From Ochrobactrum sp. CGA5 (GTDB lineage: Bacteria > Pseudomonadota > Alphaproteobacteria > Rhizobiales > Rhizobiaceae): DNA of 45,552 bases. Location of the stretch: the NCBI RefSeq assembly GCF_006345815.1, contig NZ_VCIG01000010.1, positions 1-45,552 of the forward strand, in the 5' to 3' direction. Each line of letters opens with the position of its first letter. The stretch's first letter is position 1. A program made the position numbers and the translations under genes. Positions 33,047-41,430 of the stretch are shown here, in pieces. The notes beneath the pieces are model-generated. The model had not been told where the DNA came from. It worked only from the letters and a program-made list of their open reading frames with translations, and ran no database searches.

Positions 33047-33328
33047 CTATTCGTTCGGATCGGTACCCGCATACCCGACTTCCAATCCTTTTGCGACTTC
33101 AGCGACCGCCCTTGCCGCTTCGTCGGCCGACCATCCAGCTTCGACAGCATCATTGATCAAATCTCGGATTCCAGGAATATCCGTCCCAGACAGCGCGGCA
33201 GCTGCTTCAGCTTCCGATCCGCCAGACAGGGTCGCCTGTTCGATTAAGTCGGAAATCCCATGAGAGACGGCTTCTTGGCAGTCAATATCGCGGTCTGGAT
33301 AGTCTCCCTCTTTCCGTGGTCCAAGCAT
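33047..33328 (-). CDS. small hypothetical protein
   Basis: 93 residues, strong GGGAGGAAACC ribosome site upstream. Ala/Glu-rich and helical. Two internal similar helices (ISDLIEQATLSGGSEAEAAA and IRDLINDAVEAGWSADEAAR) look like a duplicated motif. No known family. Operon position between the 123-residue gene and the thermonuclease. Confidence 0.6.
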   Translation of the reverse strand: MLGPRKEGDYPDRDIDCQEAVSHGISDLIEQATLSGGSEAEAAAALSGTDIPGIRDLINDAVEAGWSADEAARAVAEVAKGLEVGYAGTDPNE

Positions 33329-33404
33329 TTCGGTTTCCTCCCAAGATTACCGCTATGTCGGCCGTCATTATTTCATTGAAGGGAGATAATTCAAGCTCCA
33401 ATAG

Positions 33405-33776
33405 CTAATGCAGTCGACCCTTTCCTTTCTCGTCCGTGATTTCCTTCCATAGCCCCGATCTCATCTGCTCCAGAATATGGTCGGCAACTGGTATTGGAAT
33501 AGCCCTGACCAGCCTGAGCTTTTCGAGGTCGATAGGTGTACCGAGGCGGTAATAACGGGATCTGGTGCGCATCCAGCCTTCAGTAGCATTGAAGCCCATT
33601 ATCGGACTTGTTGTGACATAGGGATCATCGATAGAAGGATGCCCATCAACTTGACCTCGTGCGCGCAAAAAATGGCCTGCCTGAATAATCCACCAGCCGT
33701 CGAGAAACGGAGCGGATGCAAGCACTTCATCTGATGGCTTGGTAACGGCCTCTTGAAGCAGTTTTTCGATATCCAT
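33405..33776 (-). CDS. small hypothetical protein
   Basis: 123 residues, no signal or membrane segment. Trp/Tyr-rich middle (GWWIIQAGHFLRARGQVDGH and EGWMRTRSRYYRLG). Starts 12 bp after the stop of the AAA+ ATPase gene, so it should be co-transcribed. Family not assigned. Confidence 0.55.
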   Translation of the reverse strand: MDIEKLLQEAVTKPSDEVLASAPFLDGWWIIQAGHFLRARGQVDGHPSIDDPYVTTSPIMGFNATEGWMRTRSRYYRLGTPIDLEKLRLVRAIPIPVADHILEQMRSGLWKEITDEKGKGRLH

Positions 33777-33788
33777 TGCCGTTCCCCT

Positions 33789-35243
33789 TCACATCACCAT
33801 CGAATTCATATTTTCGCGCTTCATGGCTTCGCCTAAAATGAACCGATACATGCGGTCAAACTGGCGCAGGGAGCCGCCCTTGGCCGTGAAGAAGTTCTCC
33901 AAAGCGCGATATTCGTCGCCATCCAGTGTTGGTAGGAACTCCGGTACCGTTGCCATTTCGATTGCCAGCCTCTTCCGCATTGACATCAAAATCATGTTGA
34001 AGTGTTCGACAGATAACCTCGGAACGACGAAGATTTGGAAGCGGTCGATCAATGCCTCTGGTAGGCCATCCAGACTATTCGCCGTCGCAATCCAGGTGAC
34101 ATGAGAGAGATCGACATTAGCCATCAGACAGCCGTCGAAACACATTTCTGGATTACTGAGCATACTGAGCAAGGCACCCGCTGCCGATCCATTTTGACCG
34201 CCGACGCGAACCCCTTTGTCGATTTCATCGATGATAAGGCAGGCATCCGCGCTTTCGCTAGCATGGATAGCAAGAAATGGTGCAGACGGCCGCGATGCCG
34301 CCCAACCGCGATTTACGGGCGCAATGCCTGCGCTATCTGCACTTCCCCCAACTGAAATCAGAGTTGGCTTGTGGCCAAAAATTTCGCCGACACGACGAGC
34401 CAGCGACGTTTTTCCGGTACCTGGTTCGCCAACAAACAGCATCGGCTTCAGCTTTGGAACAGACACACCAAGCGATCTCTGCAGTTCGAGGGCAACCTCA
34501 ATGGTCTCTGCGATTTTTGATGCCCATGGCCACTCCCTCTCAATTGCAGCCTGGAATGCACCTCTTTCTGGCATTGATCCCTTCAATGGAAGCGGAATCC
34601 CGATTGTTTTGACAAAACGCTTATGAATACTTTTACCTTCACCTGAGTCGGCATCTCCGATGTCCCTCACAACACAGACTTCGCGATGCTTCTGCGGCGA
34701 ACTTTTATATGATTTCCTAATTGGGCGACGCTTGGGCTTTAAAGGGTTCTCATTGAAATCCATTGCCGCCAGAATTGCCTCCACGGACTCGTCGTGTCTA
34801 TCATGAACGACGCGATGTGTTGGCCGCAGTCGGATTCCTTTTGCCAATTCCCGTTCCTTATCCTTCCAACGCCTGATGGTGTTGGTGAAGTCTGGCACCA
34901 TTTGCAGACCGACTTTGGCATCTGATTTTTTCCAGATCTGAAAGAAAGCGTTGATTTCGCTCAGATACAGCGAGAGCGCCTCAGTATTTCCGAAGCAGGC
35001 AGCGACCCACAGCAGGAAACGAGCATAAGAAGTCAATGCCTCAGCCTTGCAATCGCTGTCACAAATCAGGGATTCAGCAAGGTGGACCTTCGCCATGTTG
35101 AAAGCGGAGGCTCCATCCGTAATTTCCATACTGAGCACGCTTGCGATTTCCATCGCACGAGACGGATCTTCTGGATCTGCAAGCCAGATAGAGGGATCGA
35201 GGACCTCATTCTGCCCTAGCTTTTCGTCTGCCTTCTTAACCAT
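33789..35243 (-). CDS. AAA+ ATPase (Lon-type core)
   Basis: 484 residues. Walker A GEPGTGKT (272-279), Walker B ACLIIDEIDKG, sensor-1 TWIATANSLDGLP and arginine-finger ALIDRF form a complete AAA+ module in the C-terminal half. The order and spacing resemble Lon-like ATPases, but no Ser-Lys protease domain follows, so it is a stand-alone motor. The N-terminal 250 residues are uncharacterised and helical. Ends MNSMVM. The start codon is ATG. Likely a remodeller for the small proteins encoded downstream. Confidence 0.75.
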   Translation of the reverse strand: MVKKADEKLGQNEVLDPSIWLADPEDPSRAMEIASVLSMEITDGASAFNMAKVHLAESLICDSDCKAEALTSYARFLLWVAACFGNTEALSLYLSEINAFFQIWKKSDAKVGLQMVPDFTNTIRRWKDKERELAKGIRLRPTHRVVHDRHDESVEAILAAMDFNENPLKPKRRPIRKSYKSSPQKHREVCVVRDIGDADSGEGKSIHKRFVKTIGIPLPLKGSMPERGAFQAAIEREWPWASKIAETIEVALELQRSLGVSVPKLKPMLFVGEPGTGKTSLARRVGEIFGHKPTLISVGGSADSAGIAPVNRGWAASRPSAPFLAIHASESADACLIIDEIDKGVRVGGQNGSAAGALLSMLSNPEMCFDGCLMANVDLSHVTWIATANSLDGLPEALIDRFQIFVVPRLSVEHFNMILMSMRKRLAIEMATVPEFLPTLDGDEYRALENFFTAKGGSLRQFDRMYRFILGEAMKRENMNSMVM

Positions 35244-35331
35244 TGGAAACCCCTTTTCACCTCATCTGCCATGCGCCAATCAAGATTGGGAGGAGAGAGG
35301 ATTGGGCTCCTCGTATCAGTTTCAAAACGAC

Positions 35332-35359
35332 TTGACAATAAGCAATTATGAATTATAAG
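35332..35359 (+). promoter_or_regulatory. sigma-70-like promoter of the phosphoesterase operon
   Basis: TTGACA (35332-35337) and TATAAG (35354-35359) 16 bp apart, in the divergent spacer 67 bp upstream of the first phosphoesterase ATG. The spacer contains AAGCAATTATG, a variant of the motif at the topB and 42333 promoters. Confidence 0.55.
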
Positions 35360-35425
35360 GATAGCAACGTAATCGCAGTGGGGGCGCATTCTCTTTCATC
35401 TCCGATTGCAAAAAGGAGATGACGG

Positions 35426-36088
35426 ATGAGTACATTTTTGACTGCCGACACGCATTTTGGTCACCCATTGATGTTGACCGCGCTAAACAGGCCTTACCCT
35501 CACGTGGACGAGATGGATGAGGCCATGATTTCCGCTTGGAATGCCGTAGTTCATCCAAAGGACACCGTTTGGCACCTCGGCGACTTCTCAATGAAGCACG
35601 AACAGCGTCGGGTATCCGAAATCTGGCACGCGCTCAACGGCCGCAAGTACCTGATCATTGGCAATCATGATGTCGATAAGAAGGGAGATCTGCTCCCTGC
35701 CCTGTCGCGACTGGATTGGGTCTCGGTTTCCCATTTTGCGGAAATCAAGCATGACGGCCAGAGGATCATGCTGAGCCACTACGCCCCTTACGTCTGGAAT
35801 CAAGCTCATCGGGGTGCATATGCAGCTTTTGGCCATAGTCATGGTCAGGTTCTGGGCATGCCTGGAACTATCGACGTCGGTGTCGACAATCAGAGTCTGC
35901 GCCCGATCTCGGTCGAAGAATTCATCAGGCAGGCCGAAGAAAGCATCATCAATGCCGAGGAAATCGTGAATACCATTTCCGACCGCCTGATTGGCCTTAC
36001 AGACGTCTGGAAAGAACAGGCGAAGGCCATCAAACAAAACCGCCGTCGCATCAATGAAGAGGAGTCCTCAAGTCCATTCCGCCCTTAA
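35426..36088 (+). CDS. metallophosphoesterase, first type
   Basis: 220 residues; AAAAAGGAGATG is the ribosome site. Calcineurin-like metallophosphoesterase motifs: Asp8-x-His10 (TADTHFGH), LGDF (Asp53), IGNHD (Asn80-His81), SHYAPY and GHSHG. Two metal ions bound by these residues would hydrolyse phosphodiesters or monoesters. It differs from the three paralogues that follow (no SDLH start) and is more like the small COG4186-type enzymes. The C-terminal 60 residues are basic/helical. First gene of an eight-gene operon. Confidence 0.8.
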   Translation: MSTFLTADTHFGHPLMLTALNRPYPHVDEMDEAMISAWNAVVHPKDTVWHLGDFSMKHEQRRVSEIWHALNGRKYLIIGNHDVDKKGDLLPALSRLDWVSVSHFAEIKHDGQRIMLSHYAPYVWNQAHRGAYAAFGHSHGQVLGMPGTIDVGVDNQSLRPISVEEFIRQAEESIINAEEIVNTISDRLIGLTDVWKEQAKAIKQNRRRINEEESSSPFRP

Positions 36089-36157
36089 CCCCTGGTGGTA
36101 TGCAAGCCGACAGTTCAGCCTAGTCGGGACCAATACCAGAAAAGGAGAAACGGTATA

Positions 36158-37030
36158 ATGAGATTATGGGTGATTTCCGACCTTCATTTGTTGAAAACAG
36201 AGCCTTCCGAATTTGGATCAAAACTTCGAATTCCAGAGGCTGACATTTGCGTGCTCGCAGGTGATATCTGTGATGACCTCGAAGCTGGTCTGCAATGGGT
36301 GGCAACGATTATTGCCACACACATGCCTGTCATCTTTGTGCCAGGAAATCACGACTTCATCGGTCGAAGTCTCACCGGTACCGTGCCTGAAGCGCAGAGT
36401 ATTGCAGCGCATTGTAGCGGTAATGCACACGGACGGCATCCAATCCATGTACTGGATAACGAGACCCTAGTCATTGACGGCGTACGTTTCATTGGAAGCA
36501 CGTTATGGACGGATTTCGCTATCCTCGCGCCTGACAATGCCGATGCCGATACTGTTGAGAAATACAGAAACCAAGCGTTGGCCAATATGAAAGGCGCGAT
36601 GCCGGAATATCAGGCAGTCTATGTCAACGAAGCCGTTGGTGGCGTTATTCCCAAACTGATGTCGCCCAAGGATGCTTACTGGCTTCATCTCGATAGCCGT
36701 AGGTATCTGAAAGAGGAATTATCAAAGCCGTTTTATAAAACGACAGTTGTAGTAACTCACCATGCACCGCATCCCAATTCGATATCGACCTTTCACGGTC
36801 GCAATAATCTGACGCCGGGGTTTGTATCTGACCTGACTGACATCATCGAAGGTTTCAAACCAGAGCTCTGGATCCACGGGCACGTTCACGAGACATACGA
36901 TTATCAGGTCGGCAAAACACGCATTTATTGCCATCCGAAAGGCACTGGCAATCCGAATTTCAGCTGGCAGGGCGGTCTGATTGATATCCCGTCTGCAAGC
37001 CCAGTACCAACTTTTAGGAGCAGCAGATGA
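36158..37030 (+). CDS. metallophosphoesterase, tandem paralogue 1
   Basis: 290 residues. ATG at 36158 (AAAAGGAGAAA upstream), rather than the earlier in-frame start. Motifs: SDLH (Asp8, His10), LAGDICD (Asp36), VPGNHDF (Asn64-His65), THHAPH and IHGHVHE. These complete the five-motif calcineurin-like dinuclear centre. Shares VRFIGSTLWTDF with the two downstream copies. Stop overlaps the next ATG by ATGA. Substrate unknown. Confidence 0.85.
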   Translation: MRLWVISDLHLLKTEPSEFGSKLRIPEADICVLAGDICDDLEAGLQWVATIIATHMPVIFVPGNHDFIGRSLTGTVPEAQSIAAHCSGNAHGRHPIHVLDNETLVIDGVRFIGSTLWTDFAILAPDNADADTVEKYRNQALANMKGAMPEYQAVYVNEAVGGVIPKLMSPKDAYWLHLDSRRYLKEELSKPFYKTTVVVTHHAPHPNSISTFHGRNNLTPGFVSDLTDIIEGFKPELWIHGHVHETYDYQVGKTRIYCHPKGTGNPNFSWQGGLIDIPSASPVPTFRSSR

Positions 37031-37902
37031 AACTATGGGTATGGTCTGACCTGCACCTTGAGTTCAGTTCTTCCGATTTTAGAACTCTCGACGATATTGT
37101 ACCGCCTGCTGACGCAGACATCATCGTCTGTGCGGGCGACCTTGCTTGGGCAAGCCACTATCCTCGTCTTACAAGGCATATAGTGGAGAAGTTTGACATA
37201 CCTTTGCTGATTGTTCCTGGAAACCACGAATACTATTCTCAGGATTCATTCGAGAGTGCGCTTCATCTGATGCTTGACGTCGCTCAACGCTCGATTGACG
37301 AAGACTGGGCTCACCCTGTTTATGTGCTCCAGCGCAAGACCCTTGTATTGGGCGACGTTCGTTTTGTCGGTGCCACGGGATGGGTCGATTTTGCATACGG
37401 TCTAGAAGGCCTTGATGATACCGAATTCGAGAAGGAGATCGCTCATCGTTTCCATGAGGCTCCGCATATTCTGAATGATTTCAAGATGATTTGGAGAAGG
37501 TTAGCTCCTTTTGTGTTCAGTCCGGAAAGAATGCTTCAGCTTCACCAAGAAGACCGAAATCACATTCTGTCAAAGATTGAGGAGCCGTTCGATGGCAACA
37601 CCATCGTGTTGACGCACCACATGCCCCATCCGGATTGCACTCCAGAAATGTATAAGAATAACAAGCACAACTACCTGTTTGCGTCATCAGAGAAGCCATT
37701 CGGTGAACTGTTTCATAGCGATATGGCACCCGATCTTTGGATTTGTGGCCATACGCATGAAGCCTTCGACATCGAGGTAGGCCGGACGCGGATCGTCTGC
37801 AATCCGCACGGATACGACCACGAAGCTTACACAAATGGCTTCACATGGGACAAGGTCATCGACACTGACGATCTCCGCCCCCAACCCAGCAGGAGCTTGT
37901 GA
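37027..37902 (+). CDS. metallophosphoesterase, tandem paralogue 2
   Basis: 291 residues. Motifs: SDLHLEF, CAGDLAW, VPGNHEYY, LTHHMPH and CGHTHEAFD. Opens KLWVWSDLH like the neighbours and carries VRFVGATGWVDF. Translationally coupled at both ends (ATGA in, TGATG out). All metal-binding positions are kept, so it should be catalytically competent. Confidence 0.85.
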   Translation: MKLWVWSDLHLEFSSSDFRTLDDIVPPADADIIVCAGDLAWASHYPRLTRHIVEKFDIPLLIVPGNHEYYSQDSFESALHLMLDVAQRSIDEDWAHPVYVLQRKTLVLGDVRFVGATGWVDFAYGLEGLDDTEFEKEIAHRFHEAPHILNDFKMIWRRLAPFVFSPERMLQLHQEDRNHILSKIEEPFDGNTIVLTHHMPHPDCTPEMYKNNKHNYLFASSEKPFGELFHSDMAPDLWICGHTHEAFDIEVGRTRIVCNPHGYDHEAYTNGFTWDKVIDTDDLRPQPSRSL

Positions 37903-38732
37903 TGCGCCTTTGGATTTTCAGCGATTTGCATGAAGAGTTAGGAACGGTCAGAGATTTTCCAGACCGGAAGCCTGATGCTGATCTGGCCGTCATGGCTGGT
38001 GATTGGACGCATGCTGATAAACTGGAAGAGACGGCGAAGGCATTCATTGAGCGATTTCAGATGACAGTAGTCTATGTCGCTGGCAATCACGAATTCTATG
38101 ACAGCTTGGGGCGTCGCTCAGCGTTTGAAACCGATCAGCTAATCCTGAAGCTTGCTGAAGCCAAATCGAAAGTATGGGATCACCGCCTGTATGTCTTGGA
38201 TGAAGATACGGTCATCATCGATGGCGTAAGGTTCATCGGGGCAACTCTCTGGGTGGATTTCCTGATGTCGCTGAAAGACAAAAACCTGTTGCCAACGCGG
38301 ATGAGACAGGCCACCCATATGCTCAATGACTTTGAATCCATTCGTATGCGCAGCGGACTACGCTTCGAGCCTTCTGACATGCTGGAACTTCATCATTCGA
38401 ATGCGGAATATATACGGCGCGAGCTGGCCAAGCCTTTCGATGGCAAAACGGTGGTTGTCAGTCATCACTTGCCGCATGAAGCATGCACGCCGGAAATCTA
38501 TAGAGGCTCAGAGGCCAATTACCTGTTCGCATCCTCGGCGGAAGCATTTGGCGACATCTTTGAAAGTGAACATGCCCCAGCTTTATGGATATGCGGTCAC
38601 ACCCACCATGCAATCGACATCCAGATTGGGCGCACGCATGTGGTCTGCAATCCGCTCGGCTACTGGTGGGAACAGCGGTCAGGCAACGGGTTCAAAGACA
38701 ATCTTGTGGTCGATCTGCAGGAAGAACAATAG
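37902..38732 (+). CDS. metallophosphoesterase, tandem paralogue 3
   Basis: 276 residues from the ATG at 37902, which overlaps the upstream stop as TGATG, with AGGAG 7 bases before it. GTG at 37899 is an alternative start. Motifs: FSDLHEE, MAGDWTH, AGNHEFYD, SHHLPHE and CGHTHH. VRFIGATLWVDF as in the other two. No signal peptide, so cytoplasmic. Confidence 0.85.
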   Translation: MRLWIFSDLHEELGTVRDFPDRKPDADLAVMAGDWTHADKLEETAKAFIERFQMTVVYVAGNHEFYDSLGRRSAFETDQLILKLAEAKSKVWDHRLYVLDEDTVIIDGVRFIGATLWVDFLMSLKDKNLLPTRMRQATHMLNDFESIRMRSGLRFEPSDMLELHHSNAEYIRRELAKPFDGKTVVVSHHLPHEACTPEIYRGSEANYLFASSAEAFGDIFESEHAPALWICGHTHHAIDIQIGRTHVVCNPLGYWWEQRSGNGFKDNLVVDLQEEQ

Positions 38733-38734
38733 CT

Positions 38735-39073
38735 GTGAAATCTGATGCACTGAACGCTTTCAGGGAGATCCAGTGGCTCGCGAATGGTGAGACTGTGCAA
38801 GCTATTGTGCTGTCATGGGCGGCGATGAACCTGGTCTCTATGAACCTTGCATCTTTGCCCGACAATCTTCCTGCACTTCCAAAAGAGAAAGCGGATACGC
38901 CGTTATCGCTGGATGAAGCTCGCCAATATCTGGATTACAACTTCCAGCCATATGAGACCGGATTTCATCCATTCGTTGCCTGGACAGAAAACTGGATCAT
39001 CACAGTGACTGGTGAACGCCCCACTTTCGTTCGTTATCCACGCAACCCTTCGCCCTTCCTGCCTCAGGCGTAA
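38735..39073 (+). CDS. small hypothetical protein
   Basis: 112 residues starting at GTG 38735, two bases after the upstream stop and with CAGGAAG upstream. The longer frame that overlaps paralogue 3 was rejected. Trp-rich, no signal peptide. Contains FREIQWLANGETVQAI and PFVAWTENWIITVTG. Unrecognised. Position ties it to the phosphoesterase operon. Confidence 0.5.
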   Translation: MKSDALNAFREIQWLANGETVQAIVLSWAAMNLVSMNLASLPDNLPALPKEKADTPLSLDEARQYLDYNFQPYETGFHPFVAWTENWIITVTGERPTFVRYPRNPSPFLPQA

Positions 39074-39094
39074 TCTCATTGAAGAGATAAATGA

Positions 39095-40225
39095 ATGTCT
39101 GGAAAATTGCACAAAATCGCGGGCGAACTCGGTATCGTGGCTGAAAACCTTGATGGCAGCTTTATTCTAATGGATGTCCGCTCGCTGGATGATCGACCGC
39201 CGCAGGATCAGCTATGGGTAGTCGTGGATTTCGATGACCCCGAGCGCGAACAGGCCATCGAACGAGCAAAACAGATTGGTGACCAATACGGCGTGCCGAT
39301 CCGGACATCCGACTATGGCGACATGGAAGAAGATTTCATGGACACGATGCGTATTAGTGGGGCTGCCTATCAGATTTTTGAGCGCCCGCAGTTTGCCAAG
39401 CTAATCCGCAAGCACCCTCGCCTGTCGCGACCTAGGCTCCACGGATGGGAGATCGGTGTTGGCTGGATTGGCCTCGTTGATAGATATTTCGACGTGGTTG
39501 ACCACGTCGTTCCCGAACACGTTGGTTTCAAGGTAGTGCAGATCAAAGAGAAATTCGGAGGTCTCCGTCTTTATTGCCAACCAGTTCTTCCGCAAATGAA
39601 GACAAAACAGGCGGACGATGACGTCATAGTCAGTCATCAACCTCGGAAGCTGGAACGTTGGGAACTGGAACTCCAGATGGCAAAAACCCTTGCGGAACAG
39701 CGGTCGTATTTCGTCTGCGAGCGTTGCGGACAACCTGGGCGTTTACGCGTTCGTGATGGCTACTATTTCACCGCTTGCGACGAGCACGCGACAAAAAAAG
39801 ACGGCCAAATTGCCGACGTCGTCGATAACCATTCCATCATACGCATTGACGGCCGACGACTGAAATACGATCCAAACAAAGATGAAATGGTCGAAGTCCC
39901 AAGCATTCTTGAGAAAGTCGAAGGCCTTACGGATCTGGAAGTCCGGGCAATTCATAGAAACCTGCGAGAGCAACATGAACTCGATGATGTAACGGTGCTT
40001 TATGCCGTCAAAAGGCTCGATTGGGGCAACACCGGAGCCGGATATTTTGCCATCGTGCGCCTGAATGACACCAAGGAAATCCGACTGATCGAAACCGAGA
40101 CGTGGGGACAACTCTCGCTCCCAGCTGAGGGTGCAATGTCGGATGCCATCAAGGTATATCGTGATCTCGCAGACAAGACCGAGGCGATGCTTAAGCGGTA
40201 TCGGGAATTGAAGGGCTTCAAATGA
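39095..40225 (+). CDS. hypothetical protein with zinc-ribbon
   Basis: 376 residues, soluble. A central VKFGGLRLY-type segment (EKFGGLRLYC) is followed by FVCERCGQPGRLRVRDGYYF and TACDEH, a CxxC ... CxxH zinc site often seen in phage and plasmid proteins of unknown function. The C-terminal 150 residues are helical. The last codons overlap the next gene (ATGA). Starts 22 bp after the 112-residue gene. Confidence 0.6.
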   Translation: MSGKLHKIAGELGIVAENLDGSFILMDVRSLDDRPPQDQLWVVVDFDDPEREQAIERAKQIGDQYGVPIRTSDYGDMEEDFMDTMRISGAAYQIFERPQFAKLIRKHPRLSRPRLHGWEIGVGWIGLVDRYFDVVDHVVPEHVGFKVVQIKEKFGGLRLYCQPVLPQMKTKQADDDVIVSHQPRKLERWELELQMAKTLAEQRSYFVCERCGQPGRLRVRDGYYFTACDEHATKKDGQIADVVDNHSIIRIDGRRLKYDPNKDEMVEVPSILEKVEGLTDLEVRAIHRNLREQHELDDVTVLYAVKRLDWGNTGAGYFAIVRLNDTKEIRLIETETWGQLSLPAEGAMSDAIKVYRDLADKTEAMLKRYRELKGFK

Positions 40226-40704
40226 CCGATGTGAATGAAATCTTTCCGCCCATCGACTACACAGACATCTGCGATGTGGTGCAACGAATTCGCATGCTTA
40301 ACTGGGCGGCGACACTTAACTCGATGAAGATGACTCCAGCCATCAAAGGTTGGCTATCTTACGACGAATTGGATTCCTTTTTGCCATTCCTCGATGCCCT
40401 GAATGCCCAGGTGCGAGAATTCCAAGATGGCAAAGCCAAAGAAGTCGCTCGCCGACTGACTACCGAAACTGAAAGAGTCTACGCAGCCCTCCAGATTGGT
40501 GGATTTCGCACACCACCCGTCGACGAGGTTCTGAAGCGGTACGTCAGTGGCAACATTGGTGAGGCCACCGCTAAAATCGTGCTCGACCTCGATTCACGGC
40601 AACTCAGAGATGCCCTGCAGACACATGGGCTGTCAACCATGCAGGAAACCAATTCCGAAGCCGATGAGACTGTCGACTTCTCATTTCTGAAGAAGCCGAA
40701 TTGA
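40222..40704 (+). CDS. hypothetical protein
   Basis: 160 residues, mostly helical, Leu/Ala-rich, no membrane segment, no known motif. The frame starts inside the stop of the 39095-40225 gene, so the two are coupled. It continues the phosphoesterase operon. Confidence 0.55.
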   Translation: MTDVNEIFPPIDYTDICDVVQRIRMLNWAATLNSMKMTPAIKGWLSYDELDSFLPFLDALNAQVREFQDGKAKEVARRLTTETERVYAALQIGGFRTPPVDEVLKRYVSGNIGEATAKIVLDLDSRQLRDALQTHGLSTMQETNSEADETVDFSFLKKPN

Positions 40705-40761
40705 TAAATATTATCGGAAGCTGGCGGCCATGATGTTCAGGTCGTCACCAGGAGGCTTGTT

Positions 40762-40935
40762 ATGACATCAAAATCTGATGATGACCCCAAGATTGCAGAA
40801 CTCGATGAGTTGGAAGAGGCAACGAGGTTGGTAAAGGCTGCGAGGGCAGAGAAACGGGCGGCGAAGGTTGCCAAATATGGTGCCGATTTTTCACCTGATC
40901 AGCTTAAGACAATTACTGATAAGGAAACCGAGTGA
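40762..40935 (+). CDS. small basic/acidic 57-residue protein
   Basis: 57 residues, ATG with CCAGGAGG upstream. Starts MTSKSDDDPKIAELDELEEA and contains KAARAEKRAAKVAKYGADFS, a charged amphipathic helix. No homologue recognised. It is last before the terminator at 40944. Ribosome-site quality and position support a real gene, but it is short. Confidence 0.5.
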   Translation: MTSKSDDDPKIAELDELEEATRLVKAARAEKRAAKVAKYGADFSPDQLKTITDKETE

Positions 40936-40943
40936 GACAACGA

Positions 40944-40967
40944 AAACCCCACTATTGAGTGGGGTTT
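40944..40967. terminator. bidirectional terminator between convergent operons
   Basis: Perfect 10-bp stem AAACCCCACT (40944-40953) and AGTGGGGTTT (40958-40967) with loop ATTG. It is 8 bp after the stop of the 57-residue gene and 28 bp before the stop of the minus-strand 40996 gene, so it can end both transcripts. Confidence 0.8.
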
Positions 40968-40995
40968 GGCATCGAGTTCAAATGTCATGTCTGTA

Positions 40996-41424
40996 TTAGG
41001 TATATGGCGGCAAATGCACGGATAGAGCGCTAAAGCCAGAAATAAACGCCCAGCTCAGCAACCACACAATCGCATACCAAAGCAGAATAGTGACGGCAAT
41101 GGTGATGCGACGCCTTGTCTTGCTGTAGGTGCGACCGCTGTTCCTTATTGCTTCACTCCATCCATTTCTATTCGGCACATTATAGACGAGGACAGCTAAG
41201 AGTATGAAATAGTAGACGAATCCACCTTTCTCGCTACCCAATATGGTAAGCATAGGCCCTCTTACAGATATACCATCGCTGCCGAAATAGGTATAATAGA
41301 CGAGTTCGGCGATTATCAGCGGAAGATGGAATATGGCAACAGCAAAAAGGAATCCAATACCTGCTGCTATACTATTTATCTGTGACTTTGATAACGGTTT
41401 TCCTTGTGGCATCATCACTGACAT
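40996..41424 (-). CDS. multi-pass membrane protein
   Basis: 142 residues. Three hydrophobic segments are visible: about 19-45, 68-82 and 105-132. The N-terminus is basic/polar. Overall like a small inner-membrane protein. It starts 6 bp after the stop of the 41431 gene (same operon). Function not recognised. Confidence 0.6.
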   Translation of the reverse strand: MSVMMPQGKPLSKSQINSIAAGIGFLFAVAIFHLPLIIAELVYYTYFGSDGISVRGPMLTILGSEKGGFVYYFILLAVLVYNVPNRNGWSEAIRNSGRTYSKTRRRITIAVTILLWYAIVWLLSWAFISGFSALSVHLPPYT

Positions 41425-41430
41425 CCCTCC

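Noticed and set aside
38585..38734. Upstream extension of the 112-residue protein
   Set aside because: It overlaps the third phosphoesterase in another frame; the GTG at 38735 with its own ribosome site is a better start.
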